Shown: in pieces, positions 8,137-16,321 of the stretch
Layout of the letters: each line of letters begins with the position of its first letter
Numbering within the stretch: position 1 is the first letter of the stretch
Assembly (NCBI RefSeq): GCF_008831075.1
Contig: NZ_WBJX01000006.1
Coordinates: 1 to 64,000 of the forward strand
Length of the DNA: 64,000 nt
Source of the DNA: Pseudoclavibacter terrae
GTDB taxonomy: Bacteria > Actinomycetota > Actinomycetes > Actinomycetales > Microbacteriaceae
Direction of reading: 5' to 3'
Translations under genes and position numbers: made by a program
Notes under the pieces: generated by a model
The model's database searches: none
Seen by the model: only the letters and a program-made list of their open reading frames with translations
Told to the model about the DNA's origin: nothing

Positions 8137-9015
8137 ATGGGTGACGCGAGTGCGCGCGACCTTCGCGCCCCATCCCACGGCAGGCCACCTCATGAGGGGC
8201 GGCACCGCCTCGGACGAGCCGCGCGGCCCGCTGGGCTCGGTTCCTCCGCGATCGCAGACGCGCCCATCCACGTCACCGGGCTCATCGCCGACGATGAACC
8301 GCTTCCGGCGCCGAGTCGCGGCCTCGGCAAGGCCATGCTCTCGTTCGCCCGCGACCTGGTCATCGTCGCCGTGCTCGCGATCGTCATGTCGATGCTCATC
8401 AAGACGTTCCTGCTCCGACCCTTCTACATCCCCTCGGCGTCGATGAACGACACCCTCGTCGTCGAGGACCGGGTGCTCGTGAACCTGCTGGTGCCGGATC
8501 TGGTCGGCATCGAGCGCGGCGACATCGTCGTGTTCGAGGACCCGGGCGGATGGCTTCCCGTCGTCACGCCACCCGCCAAGTCCGGCTCGCAGGCGGCCGT
8601 CGATGGCGCGCTCGAGTTCGTCGGGCTGAAGCCCGAGGAGACGAGCAACCACCTCATCAAGCGTGTCATCGGCCTGCCTGGCGACGTCGTCTCCTGCTGC
8701 AACGAGTACGGGCAGGTGCTCATCAACGGGCTGCCGATCGGTGAGCCGTACCTGCTGCTCCAGGACGGTCAGGCCGCATCCGGAATGACGTTCGACGTGA
8801 CCGTGCCCGAGGGGCACCTGTGGGTCATGGGGGACAACCGCTACAACTCCGAGGACTCCCGCTACCACCAGGACGAGCCAGGGGGCGGCTTCGTGCCCGT
8901 CGACGACGTCGTCGGCAAGGCGTTCCTGCTCAACTGGCCGCTCGACAGGTTCACGTTCCTCGGGAACTATCCAGAGGTCTTCGACCGTGTGCCCGAGCGG
9001 ACGGACCAGGAGTGA
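8137..9015 (+). CDS. lepB: Signal peptidase I
   Basis: 292 residues from the ATG at 8137, preceded by GAGGGGGAG. A cytoplasmic head of about 70 residues precedes one transmembrane anchor (LVIVAVLAIVMSMLIKTFLL). The extracellular catalytic domain carries PSASMNDTL (Ser near 102) and HLIKRVIGLPGDVV (Lys near 175), the Ser/Lys dyad of family S26, then VMGDNRYNSEDSRYH. It cleaves signal peptides of exported proteins such as the muralytic enzymes in this window. The rplS-lepB-rnhB order is conserved in actinobacteria; rnhB overlaps its stop by four bases. Confidence 0.96.
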   Translation: MGDASARDLRAPSHGRPPHEGRHRLGRAARPAGLGSSAIADAPIHVTGLIADDEPLPAPSRGLGKAMLSFARDLVIVAVLAIVMSMLIKTFLLRPFYIPSASMNDTLVVEDRVLVNLLVPDLVGIERGDIVVFEDPGGWLPVVTPPAKSGSQAAVDGALEFVGLKPEETSNHLIKRVIGLPGDVVSCCNEYGQVLINGLPIGEPYLLLQDGQAASGMTFDVTVPEGHLWVMGDNRYNSEDSRYHQDEPGGGFVPVDDVVGKAFLLNWPLDRFTFLGNYPEVFDRVPERTDQE

Positions 9016-9665
9016 CCCCACCGGTCGACCCGACGCTCGAACTCGAACGCCAGCTGCTGCTCACCGCACCCGTCGTCATCGGCGTCGACGAGGTCGGGCG
9101 CGGCGCGATCGCGGGCCCGGTCGCAGTGGGCGCGTGCGCTATCGACGTCGGGCGGATCGAGCTCGCGGCGCCCGCTGGAGTGCGCGACTCGAAGCTCCTG
9201 AGCGCGAAGCGCCGACTCGAGGCGCGCGCCGGCATCGAGTCGTGGGCGATGGGCGTCGGCGTCGGCTACGCGAGCGCCATCGAGATCGACGAACGCGGCA
9301 TCACCGCCTGCCTCGGGGCGGCCGCCAAGAGGGCGCTCGCCGAGCTGCACGCGATCGGGGTGCCGGTCGCGGATGCGGTGGTGCTGCTCGACGGCTCGCA
9401 CGACTGGCTCTCTCCATGCCTCGCGACGCCCCTGCGCGTCGTGGTGAGACCGAAAGCCGACCGGGACTGCACCTCCGTGGCCGCCGCCTCGGTGATCGCG
9501 AAGCTCGAGCGCGACGCCCTCATGGTCTCGGCGGCGGAAGCGCATCCCGAGTACCTGTGGGAGTCGAACAAGGGATACGGCAGCGCGGCCCACCTCGCGG
9601 CGATCGCCGCGACCGGCCCGAGCGAGCTCCACCGGCACACGTGGCTTCGGGCCGCGACCCCCTAG
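9012..9665 (+). CDS. rnhB: Ribonuclease HII
   Basis: 217 residues from a GTG that overlaps the lepB stop (GTGA). RNase HII motifs are VIGVDEVGRGAIAGPV (the DEXGRG triad near residue 20), VRDSKLLSAKRR, VVLLDGSHDW and VAAASVIAKLERD. It cleaves the RNA strand of RNA/DNA hybrids and single ribonucleotides in DNA. The last codon region also forms the -10 of the next gene. Confidence 0.95.
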   Translation: MTPPVDPTLELERQLLLTAPVVIGVDEVGRGAIAGPVAVGACAIDVGRIELAAPAGVRDSKLLSAKRRLEARAGIESWAMGVGVGYASAIEIDERGITACLGAAAKRALAELHAIGVPVADAVVLLDGSHDWLSPCLATPLRVVVRPKADRDCTSVAAASVIAKLERDALMVSAAEAHPEYLWESNKGYGSAAHLAAIAATGPSELHRHTWLRAATP

Positions 9666-9668
9666 ACT
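9663..9668 (+). promoter_or_regulatory. -10 element overlapping the rnhB stop
   Basis: TAGACT, whose TAG is the rnhB stop codon, lies nine bases before the ATG of the DUF2469 gene. The same hexamer precedes rpsB, gatC and the DivIVA coiled-coil gene. Confidence 0.45.
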
Positions 9669-9677
9669 GGGCGGATC

Positions 9678-10001
9678 ATGGACGACGAGAATTTCGACGA
9701 TTACGAGCGCGAGCAGGAGCTCTCCCTGTTTCGCGAGTACCGCGACGTCGCGGGGCAGTTCAAGTACGTGATCGAGACCGAACGCCGCTTCTACCTCGCG
9801 AACAGCGTGGACCTGGTCAGGCGCGACACCGAGCACGACTTCTACTTCGAGCTCACGATGAAAGACGTCTGGGTCTGGGACATCTACCGCTCCGACCGCT
9901 TCGTGAAGCAGGTTCGAGTGCTGACGTTCAAGGACGTCAACGTCGAGGAGACCGGTTCGAAGGAGTTCGAGCTCCCCAAGGAGCTCGCACTCGACGAGTA
10001 G
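9678..10001 (+). CDS. DUF2469-family protein
   Basis: A 107-residue acidic soluble protein, MDDENFDDYEREQELSLFRE, with YVIETERRFYLANSVDLVRR and FYFELTMKDVWVWDIYRSDRF. This is the very conserved actinobacterial DUF2469 family normally found next to rnhB and often yraN. No enzymatic motif is visible and no function is established to my knowledge. Genomic association suggests nucleic-acid maintenance, which is inference. Confidence 0.9.
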   Translation: MDDENFDDYEREQELSLFREYRDVAGQFKYVIETERRFYLANSVDLVRRDTEHDFYFELTMKDVWVWDIYRSDRFVKQVRVLTFKDVNVEETGSKEFELPKELALDE

Positions 10002-10091
10002 CGTCGCCGCATGTCAGGGGGCACTCGTGCTCGAGCGGGCGCGACGCGCCGTCTGAACGCCGATGTCGGTGGTTCGTGGGAGCCTCGTGGA

Positions 10092-12191
10092 GTGACAGAC
10101 ACGACGATTCCCGAGGCCACCGCATCCGCCGCGACCCAGATCCTCCGGGCCCTGGTCGGCCGAGACGACGCGGTCTTCCACGACGGGCAGCTCGAGGCGA
10201 TCTCGGCGATCGTCGACGAGCGGAGGCGGGTCCTCGTCGTGCAGCGCACGGGGTGGGGCAAGTCGGCCGTCTACTTCATCGCGAGCCTCATGCTGCGCGC
10301 CAGAGGAGCGGGCCCGACCATCCTCATCTCACCGCTGCTCGCGCTCATGCGCGACCAGGTCGAGGCCGCGAGCCGCGCGGGTGTCCGCGCCGTGTCGATG
10401 TCGTCGGCGAACGCGCACGAATGGGCGAGTATCCGCGAGCAGCTGGCCGCCGACGAGATCGACGTGCTGCTCGTCTCGCCTGAGCGGCTCAACAACCCCG
10501 AGTTCAGAGACACGCAGCTTCCCGAGCTCCTGGCACGCACGGGCCTCGTGGTGGTCGACGAGGCGCACTGCATCTCCGACTGGGGCCATGACTTCCGCCC
10601 CGACTACCGCCGCATCGCGTCGCTCATCTCCGGTCTGGGCACCGACATCCCCGTGCTCGCGACGACCGCGACCGCGAACGAGCGCGTGGTGCACGACATC
10701 GAGGAGCAGCTCGGCCGCAGCGGCATCCTCACGATCCGCGGCCCGCTCGCCCGTGCCAGCCTGCGCCTCGGCGTGCTGCGCCTCGGGAACGCCCGTGAGC
10801 GGCTCGCGTGGCTGCTGCAGCACCTCGACGAGCTCCCGGGGTCCGGCATCATCTACACCCTCACCGTCGCTGGCGCCGAAGACACCTCGGCGGCGCTGCG
10901 AGAGGCAGGCATCCATGCGCCCGCCTACACGGGCAAGACCGACCCAGACGAGCGCGAGCGCCTCGAGGGCGCGCTCAAGCGCAATGAGGTCAAGGCGCTC
11001 GTAGCGACGAGTGCGCTCGGCATGGGCTTCGACAAGCCCGACCTGGGGTTCGTGGTGCACCTCGGCGCACCGTCGTCGCCTGTCGCCTACTACCAGCAGG
11101 TCGGCCGTGCCGGGCGATCAAGCGCGTCCGCCGACGTGCTGCTCCTGCCTGGCGAGGAGGACCGCGCCATCTGGGAGTACTTCGCGACGGTCTCGATGCC
11201 GGACGAGGAGCGAGCGCAGGCGGTGCTCGGCGCGCTCGGCGCCTCGCCCAGGTCGACGGTCGCGCTCGAATCCGCGGTCGACCTCCGCCGGTCGCGCCTC
11301 GAGCTGCTGCTGAAGGTGCTCGACGTCGACGGGGCCGTGCGGCGCGAGCAGGGCGGCTGGGTCTCGACCGGGCAGCCGTGGAGCTACGACGGCGACCGCT
11401 ACTCGCGCATCGCCGCGGCTCGGTCCGCGGAGGCGCAGGCCATGATCGACTACGAGCGCACCGAGGGCTGCCGCATGGAGTTCCTGCAGCGGCAGCTCGA
11501 CGACTCGACTGCCGCCCCGTGCGGGCGCTGCGACAACTGCGCGGGCATCTGGTTCGACGCGACGACGGACGCCGCGGTGCAGGCGAGGGCCGGTGCCGCG
11601 CTCGACCGTGTCGGCGCGGACATCGCGCCGCGACGGCAGTGGCCGAGCGGCATGGCGAGCCTCGGCGTCGACCTCAAGGGGCGCATCCCGAAAGAGCAGC
11701 AGGCGGCCGAGGGGCGCGTGCTCGCGCGGCTCAGCGACCTCGGCTGGGGTGGGCCGCTGCGCGAGCTGTTCGCTGCTGCCGGCCCGGAGACGACCGTGAC
11801 GGGGCCGCTCCTGCAGGCGTGCATCCGCATCCTCTCTGAGTGGAAGTGGGACGCGCGCCCGCAGGCCGTTGCCTTCGTCCCATCGCGCTCGAGGCCCAGG
11901 TTGAGCGCGTCGCTTGCCGAGGGCATCGCCGAGGCGGGCCGCCTACCGCTTCTCGGCTCCCTGGACCTGGTCCGCGGCGGGCCGGCCGGTCAGCCTGGAG
12001 GGAACAGCGCGTTCCGGCTCTCGAACGTCGAGGGCCGGTTCTCGGCGGGCTCGCTTGAGGTCCCGGCGGGTCCGGTGCTCCTCATCGATGACTTCGTCGA
12101 CAGCGGCTGGACGATGACGGTGTGCGCGCGCGAGCTTCGTCTCGCCGGAGCGAGCGCCGTGCTGCCGCTGGCGCTCGCGCAGAAGGGCTAG
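10092..12191 (+). CDS. recQ: RecQ-type DNA helicase with C-terminal phosphoribosyltransferase-like domain
   Basis: 699 residues from the GTG at 10092; an ATG at 10011 would add 27 low-complexity residues. Superfamily 2 motifs are Walker A QRTGWGKSAVYF (about 51-62), VVVDEAHCISDWGHDFRPDY (DEAH about 156-159), LATTATAN and YYQQVGRAGR. A Zn-binding cluster follows, CRMEFL...CGRCDNCAG, near 465-490. The last 70 residues contain VLLIDDFVDSGWTMTVCARE, the PRPP-binding loop pattern of ComF-like phosphoribosyltransferases. RecQ unwinds 3'-overhang and branched DNA in repair. The Walker A is TGWGKS where RecQ usually has TGGGKS. The tail may bind a nucleotide rather than catalyse. Confidence 0.88.
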   Translation: MTDTTIPEATASAATQILRALVGRDDAVFHDGQLEAISAIVDERRRVLVVQRTGWGKSAVYFIASLMLRARGAGPTILISPLLALMRDQVEAASRAGVRAVSMSSANAHEWASIREQLAADEIDVLLVSPERLNNPEFRDTQLPELLARTGLVVVDEAHCISDWGHDFRPDYRRIASLISGLGTDIPVLATTATANERVVHDIEEQLGRSGILTIRGPLARASLRLGVLRLGNARERLAWLLQHLDELPGSGIIYTLTVAGAEDTSAALREAGIHAPAYTGKTDPDERERLEGALKRNEVKALVATSALGMGFDKPDLGFVVHLGAPSSPVAYYQQVGRAGRSSASADVLLLPGEEDRAIWEYFATVSMPDEERAQAVLGALGASPRSTVALESAVDLRRSRLELLLKVLDVDGAVRREQGGWVSTGQPWSYDGDRYSRIAAARSAEAQAMIDYERTEGCRMEFLQRQLDDSTAAPCGRCDNCAGIWFDATTDAAVQARAGAALDRVGADIAPRRQWPSGMASLGVDLKGRIPKEQQAAEGRVLARLSDLGWGGPLRELFAAAGPETTVTGPLLQACIRILSEWKWDARPQAVAFVPSRSRPRLSASLAEGIAEAGRLPLLGSLDLVRGGPAGQPGGNSAFRLSNVEGRFSAGSLEVPAGPVLLIDDFVDSGWTMTVCARELRLAGASAVLPLALAQKG

Positions 12192-12416
12192 CGGTGGAAG
12201 CGGTGCCCAGGGGCAGATGACGCCTGGGCTCGCTCGTGCTCGACCGCTGCCGAGGCGAGGTGGTGGCTCTCGCGGTCCCGCGCACGTCGGTCATGCGCTC
12301 ATGCCGGCACTCTGCTGACGTCGCGACTGTGGGCAGGCGGTTGTCCACAGCGTCCCTCCTCGTCGTCGGACGGTGGCTCGTGGCGGGCCAGACTCCCGGC
12401 AAGGGAGGTGGTGCGG
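12192..12416. other. Intergenic region before yraN-comM-dprA
   Basis: GCCCAGG (12205-12211) pairs with CCTGGGC (12223-12229), a weak terminator candidate for the helicase gene. Further on, CTGTGG and CCACAG arms flank TTGTCCACA at 12341-12349, which resembles an actinobacterial DnaA box. A single copy does not mark an origin. The yraN ribosome site GGGAGG is at 12403-12408. Confidence 0.35.
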
Positions 12417-12776
12417 ATGCGTGCCAAGGATCAGCTGGGGCGGCTCGGAGAGAATCTCGCGACTGCGTACCTCGAGGAGCACGGCCACGATGTGGTGGAG
12501 CGGAACTGGCGCTGTCGAGAGGGCGAGATCGACGTCGTCTCGCGGCAGGGCGGCTACATCGTGTTCACGGAGGTGAAGGCGAGGCGTTCGACCGCGGCAG
12601 GGCATCCGCTCGAGGCGATCACACCCGTGAAGCTCGCGCGCATGCGGCGACTCGCGGGCCTCTGGATGCTCGCGCATCCCGAGGAGCGCGGTGCGATGCG
12701 TCTCGATGTGATCGCGGTGGTCGCACCGCACGACCGAGCGCCCAACCTGGAGCACGTTGCTGGGGTCGGCGCATGA
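12417..12776 (+). CDS. YraN-family (UPF0102) endonuclease-like protein
   Basis: 119 residues from the ATG at 12417, with GGGAGG eight bases upstream. The sequence has LGRLGENLATAYLEEHGHDVVERNWRCREGEIDVV then YIVFTEVKARRS, the E-x(n)-E-I-D...EVK pattern of the PD-(D/E)XK nuclease fold. Its catalytic activity in cells is unproven for the family, which is linked to Holliday-junction-like processing and division. It overlaps comM by ATGA and forms a yraN-comM-dprA operon seen widely in actinobacteria. Confidence 0.9.
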   Translation: MRAKDQLGRLGENLATAYLEEHGHDVVERNWRCREGEIDVVSRQGGYIVFTEVKARRSTAAGHPLEAITPVKLARMRRLAGLWMLAHPEERGAMRLDVIAVVAPHDRAPNLEHVAGVGA

Positions 12777-14416
12777 CGCAGGGCACGGTCGGCCATTCGG
12801 TGGCCATCGCGCTCGAGGGGCTCGGGGGTGAGCTCGTCGAGGTCGAGACGCAGATCAGTCCCGGGCTGCCGTTCTTCAAGCTCGTCGGGCTTCCCGACAC
12901 CTCGCTCGGGGAAGCGCGCGAGCGAGTCCGGGCGGCCCTGCAGAGCTCTGGATGCCCGCTGCCGGCCAGCCGAGTCATCACGAACATGTACCCGGCGTCG
13001 CTGCGCAAGCACGGCGCCGGGTTCGACCTCGCGATCGCCGTCTCGTTCCTGGCCGCGGCCGGCATCATCTCCGCCGAGTCGCCGACCAGGGCCGTGCACA
13101 TCGGGGAGCTCTCGCTGACCGGGCAGGTGAGAGCGGTCGTCGGAGTGCTGCCGGCCGTCGCCGCCGCCCGCGCCGCGGGGTTCGACACCGTCGTCGTGCC
13201 GGCGGACTCGAAAGCCGAGGCGGAGCTCGTCGAGGACATCCGCGTGGTCGCCGTCGCCTCGCTCCGGGCCGTAGCGCTGCACTACGGCGCGGACGCCGAC
13301 GACCTCACGGAGGAGCTGGAGTATCCCTCCAGCCCCGCAGCCAGGTCCACCGCACGGGAAGAGCAGCCAGGCGACAGCGCCCGCCCGCACCAGCACCTGC
13401 AGCAGCACGAGCAGGACACGGCGCTGGACCTCTCCGACGTCGTCGGCAACGAAGCGGCCGTGCGCACCCTCGTCATCGCCGCAGCCGGCGGCCACCACCT
13501 GCTGATGCTCGGGCCACCAGGCGCAGGCAAGACCATGCTGGCGGAGCGGCTGCCCGGCATCCTCCCCGACCTCGAGCCGGAGGCGGCCGTCACGCTTGCC
13601 GCGGTTCGCTCGCTCCGCGGCATCCCGCTGGCCGCACGCCTCGACCGCCGTCCGCCCTTCGAAGCACCGCACCACACGGCATCGACAGTGGCGCTGCTCG
13701 GAGGCGGAAGCGGCATGATCCGCCCCGGTGCCATCTCCCTCGCGACGGGCGGAGTCCTCTTCCTCGACGAGGCCCCGGAGTTCTCGCGCCACACGCTCGA
13801 TTCGATGCGGCAGCCACTCGAGAACGGCGTCATCGAGATCCACCGTGCGCAGGGGAGAGCCGCCTACCCGGCCGAGATGCAGCTCGTGCTGGCCGCGAAC
13901 CCCTGCCCCTGCGGCAACCACGGCGACCCAGACGCGGACTGCCGCTGCGACGCATCCGCACCACGCCGCTACCTCGCCCGCCTCTCAGGTCCGCTGCTCG
14001 ACCGGATCGACCTCCAGCTGCGCGTCGAGCGGGTCTCCGCCGCCCGCGCCCGACTCGTCGACCACGAGGCGCAGCTCGAAGAACCTGGCAGCTCTGGCGC
14101 ACGATCGACCACCAGCACCGCCGATGCGCGGGAGATGGTCAGCCTGGCCAGGCAGCGTGCACGCCAACGCCTGGCCGCCACGCCCTGGAGCCTCAACGCC
14201 CGAGTCATCTCACGATGGCTCCGCACGCCCGCCAACCGCCCAACGCGAGAGGCGTACGCGCCGCTCGCGGTTGCGCTCGAGCGCGGGCAGGTCACCATGC
14301 GCGGGCACGACCGTGTGCTCCGGGTCGCCTGGACGATCGCGGACCTCGCCGGGGTGCGTCGCCCCGAACTCCAGCACGTCCAGGAGGCACTCTCCTACCG
14401 AATCAGATTGGGGTAG
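12773..14416 (+). CDS. comM: YifB/ComM-family AAA+ ATPase
   Basis: 547 residues, a Mg-chelatase-like ATPase. The N-terminal ChlI-type domain has GLPFFKLVGLPDTSLGEARERVRAAL. Walker A LGPPGAGKTMLAERLPGIL is near residue 245 and Walker B VLFLDEAPEFSRHTLDSMRQP near 325. The Cys cluster CPCGNHGDPDADCRC (about 380) is the zinc-finger-like element, and a C-terminal lid follows. ComM of gamma-proteobacteria is a branch-migration helicase that aids integration of transforming DNA. With dprA next door a recombination role is likely; natural competence is not shown by these genes alone, since both are common in non-competent actinobacteria. Confidence 0.93.
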   Translation: MTQGTVGHSVAIALEGLGGELVEVETQISPGLPFFKLVGLPDTSLGEARERVRAALQSSGCPLPASRVITNMYPASLRKHGAGFDLAIAVSFLAAAGIISAESPTRAVHIGELSLTGQVRAVVGVLPAVAAARAAGFDTVVVPADSKAEAELVEDIRVVAVASLRAVALHYGADADDLTEELEYPSSPAARSTAREEQPGDSARPHQHLQQHEQDTALDLSDVVGNEAAVRTLVIAAAGGHHLLMLGPPGAGKTMLAERLPGILPDLEPEAAVTLAAVRSLRGIPLAARLDRRPPFEAPHHTASTVALLGGGSGMIRPGAISLATGGVLFLDEAPEFSRHTLDSMRQPLENGVIEIHRAQGRAAYPAEMQLVLAANPCPCGNHGDPDADCRCDASAPRRYLARLSGPLLDRIDLQLRVERVSAARARLVDHEAQLEEPGSSGARSTTSTADAREMVSLARQRARQRLAATPWSLNARVISRWLRTPANRPTREAYAPLAVALERGQVTMRGHDRVLRVAWTIADLAGVRRPELQHVQEALSYRIRLG

Positions 14417-14422
14417 CTCGCC

Positions 14423-15748
14423 GTGCACACACCGTTCGAACCCGGCACCCACCAGTCCTCCGCAGCTGCGGAAGCGACCCGTCACGGTCGGCCCGACGTC
14501 GACCAGATGCGCGTGGCGCTCTCGGGGGTGAGCAAGCCTGGCACCGACGCGACGGGGGACGACGAGGTTCGAGCCCGCATCGCGCAACTCGCCTGGTCGT
14601 GCACCGTCGAACCAGGCGATGCCACTGCGGGGCTCCTCCTCGGAGCGCTCGGGCCAGTCGCGGCTCTCGACGCTGTCACCTCGGGTGCGCTGCTGCAGCG
14701 GGCCAGGGAGCGCGGATCCGGGGCGGGGATCCCACTCGCCGACCTCGCCTCCGCCCTCGAGCGATGGCGAGATCGCCTCGATATCGACCGGACCTTGGCC
14801 ATCTTGCGAAACTCAGCGAAGCTCGGGGTGCTGGCCGTGCTTCCGGGCGACCCGGAGTGGCCGACGCAGCTCGACGACCTCGGACCGCATGCCCCGTGCG
14901 CGCTCTGGGTGCGCGGCTCCGTCGACACCCTTCGGGGGCTCGCCCCCTCAGTGGCGCTCGTCGGAGCCCGAGCCTCGACCACGTACGGCGAAGACGTCAC
15001 CGTGCGGTTGGCGAGCGGGCTCGCGAACCGCGGCTACGCGCTCGTCTCCGGCGGGGCGTACGGCATCGACGCAGTCGCCCACCGCGTCGCGCTCGCGGAA
15101 GACGCCGCGACGGTCGCGGTGCTGGCGGGCGGCCCGGATCGGCTCTACCCGCAGGGCAACCGTGCGCTGCTCGAGCGCATCATCGCGCAGGGTGCGCTGG
15201 TCTCGGAGCTGCCGGTCGGCCAGGCGCCCACCCGGTGGAGGTTCCTCCAGCGCAACCGGATCATCAGCGCCCTCGCCTCCGCCACGGTCGTGGTCGAGGC
15301 GGGCCGTCGCTCCGGTGCCGCCAACACGGCCGCCCACACGCTCACACTCGGACGACCACTCGGTGCCGTGCCTGGCCCCGTCACGAGCGCGGCATCCGTG
15401 GGCTGTCATCGTCTGCTCAGGGAGACGGACGCGACGCTCATCACCTCCGTCGACGACATCGTCGAGATGCTCGGACAGGGCCAGACGGCTGAGCTGGCGC
15501 TGCCGGACGGCGCTTCGTGGCCGGGGGAGCGCGGCCCAGTCGGGGACGTCAGCGAGCGGCTCTCCTCCAACGCCGTTCGCGCGAAGGACGCCCTGCGAGT
15601 CGGGAGACCGCAGCGCATCGACGCCGTCGGCTCCTCGGCCGGGCTCACGACAGCCGAGACCGCCGCGGGTCTCGCCGAGCTCGAGACGCATCAGCTCGCT
15701 CGCGAGACGGCCGCCGGATGGGTGAAAGCGCCGAACACGAGACGATGA
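14423..15748 (+). CDS. dprA: DNA-processing protein DprA
   Basis: 441 residues. A central Rossmann-like DprA domain shows VALVGARASTTYGEDV, LVSGGAYGIDAVAHRVAL (about 206-223), LAGGPDRLYPQGN and RNRIISALASATVVVEAGRRSGAANTA. The N-terminal 100 residues form a SAM-like domain. The C-terminal winged-helix part is partly preserved (GLTTAETAAGLAELETHQL). DprA loads RecA on incoming single-stranded DNA. It starts six bases after comM. It converges with the marR gene, with 37 bases between and no obvious terminator. Confidence 0.94.
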   Translation: MHTPFEPGTHQSSAAAEATRHGRPDVDQMRVALSGVSKPGTDATGDDEVRARIAQLAWSCTVEPGDATAGLLLGALGPVAALDAVTSGALLQRARERGSGAGIPLADLASALERWRDRLDIDRTLAILRNSAKLGVLAVLPGDPEWPTQLDDLGPHAPCALWVRGSVDTLRGLAPSVALVGARASTTYGEDVTVRLASGLANRGYALVSGGAYGIDAVAHRVALAEDAATVAVLAGGPDRLYPQGNRALLERIIAQGALVSELPVGQAPTRWRFLQRNRIISALASATVVVEAGRRSGAANTAAHTLTLGRPLGAVPGPVTSAASVGCHRLLRETDATLITSVDDIVEMLGQGQTAELALPDGASWPGERGPVGDVSERLSSNAVRAKDALRVGRPQRIDAVGSSAGLTTAETAAGLAELETHQLARETAAGWVKAPNTRR

Positions 15749-15785
15749 CGACGAGTCGGATGCCCTCGCCCCCGGGCAGTCGTGG

Positions 15786-16265
15786 TCAGCGCGGCGGCTG
15801 CAGGTGCTCGCGGTAGCTCGACACGACGCCCTGCAGGTAGCGGACGATGACCTCGCGCTCGCCTTCATCGAACTCCTGGGCAACCGAGTCGATGTCCATG
15901 ATCATCGGCGCGAGCAGGCCGCGAGCCTTCGCGGTCGACCCCTCGTCGGGCACGACGAGCACACCGCGACGGTCGCTTGGGTTCGGCTCCCGGCGCACAT
16001 GGCCCGCCTTCACGAGCCGATCGACCACGACCGTCACCGCAGCAGTCGTGATGCCCAGCCGCCGCGCTATGTCGGACGGCGTGAGATGACCCGACGAGAT
16101 GAGGTGCTGCATGGCGACCAGATCGGTGTGATTCACATCGAGTTCCTTCGCGACGACCACCTCGTACTCGTCCGAGATCGTGAGGATCTCGCGTAGCAGC
16201 GCCGTCGACTCATGGACGCGCGGAAACGCGCGACCCCGCTCATCCCCGGATTGCATGACATCCAT
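15786..16265 (-). CDS. MarR-family transcriptional regulator
   Basis: 159 residues with a winged helix: DLVAMQHLISSGHLTPSDIARRLGITTAAVTVVVDRLVKAGHVRREPNPSDRRG (about residues 48-101), where SDRR is the wing arginine motif of MarR proteins. It likely acts as a dimeric repressor whose operator is the inverted repeat in the 56-base gap to the divergent MMPL exporter gene. The ligand is unknown. An alternative start three codons in (MQSGDE) is possible. Confidence 0.88.
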   Translation of the reverse strand: MDVMQSGDERGRAFPRVHESTALLREILTISDEYEVVVAKELDVNHTDLVAMQHLISSGHLTPSDIARRLGITTAAVTVVVDRLVKAGHVRREPNPSDRRGVLVVPDEGSTAKARGLLAPMIMDIDSVAQEFDEGEREVIVRYLQGVVSSYREHLQPPR

Positions 16266-16321
16266 CCTAGCGCTAAGTTAGCTAAGCAAATTGATTACTA
16301 GTGGATTTAGGCGGTTCGACC
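16266..16321. promoter_or_regulatory. MarR-type divergent operator/promoter region
   Basis: This AT-rich gap holds GCTAA-G-TTAGC (16272-16282) and the overlapping palindrome TTAGCTAA (16278-16285), a typical MarR-site geometry. It is followed by TTGATTACTAG. The gap is the only space for both divergent promoters, so binding here would control both genes. Confidence 0.6.

Noticed and set aside
12341-12349. TTGTCCACA as a replication-origin DnaA box
   Set aside because: Only one copy, no dnaA/dnaN nearby and no AT-rich unwinding region.
12952-15492. An 846-residue plus-strand frame overlapping comM and dprA
   Set aside because: It lies in a different frame from both real genes, is Arg/Pro-rich and shows no homology.
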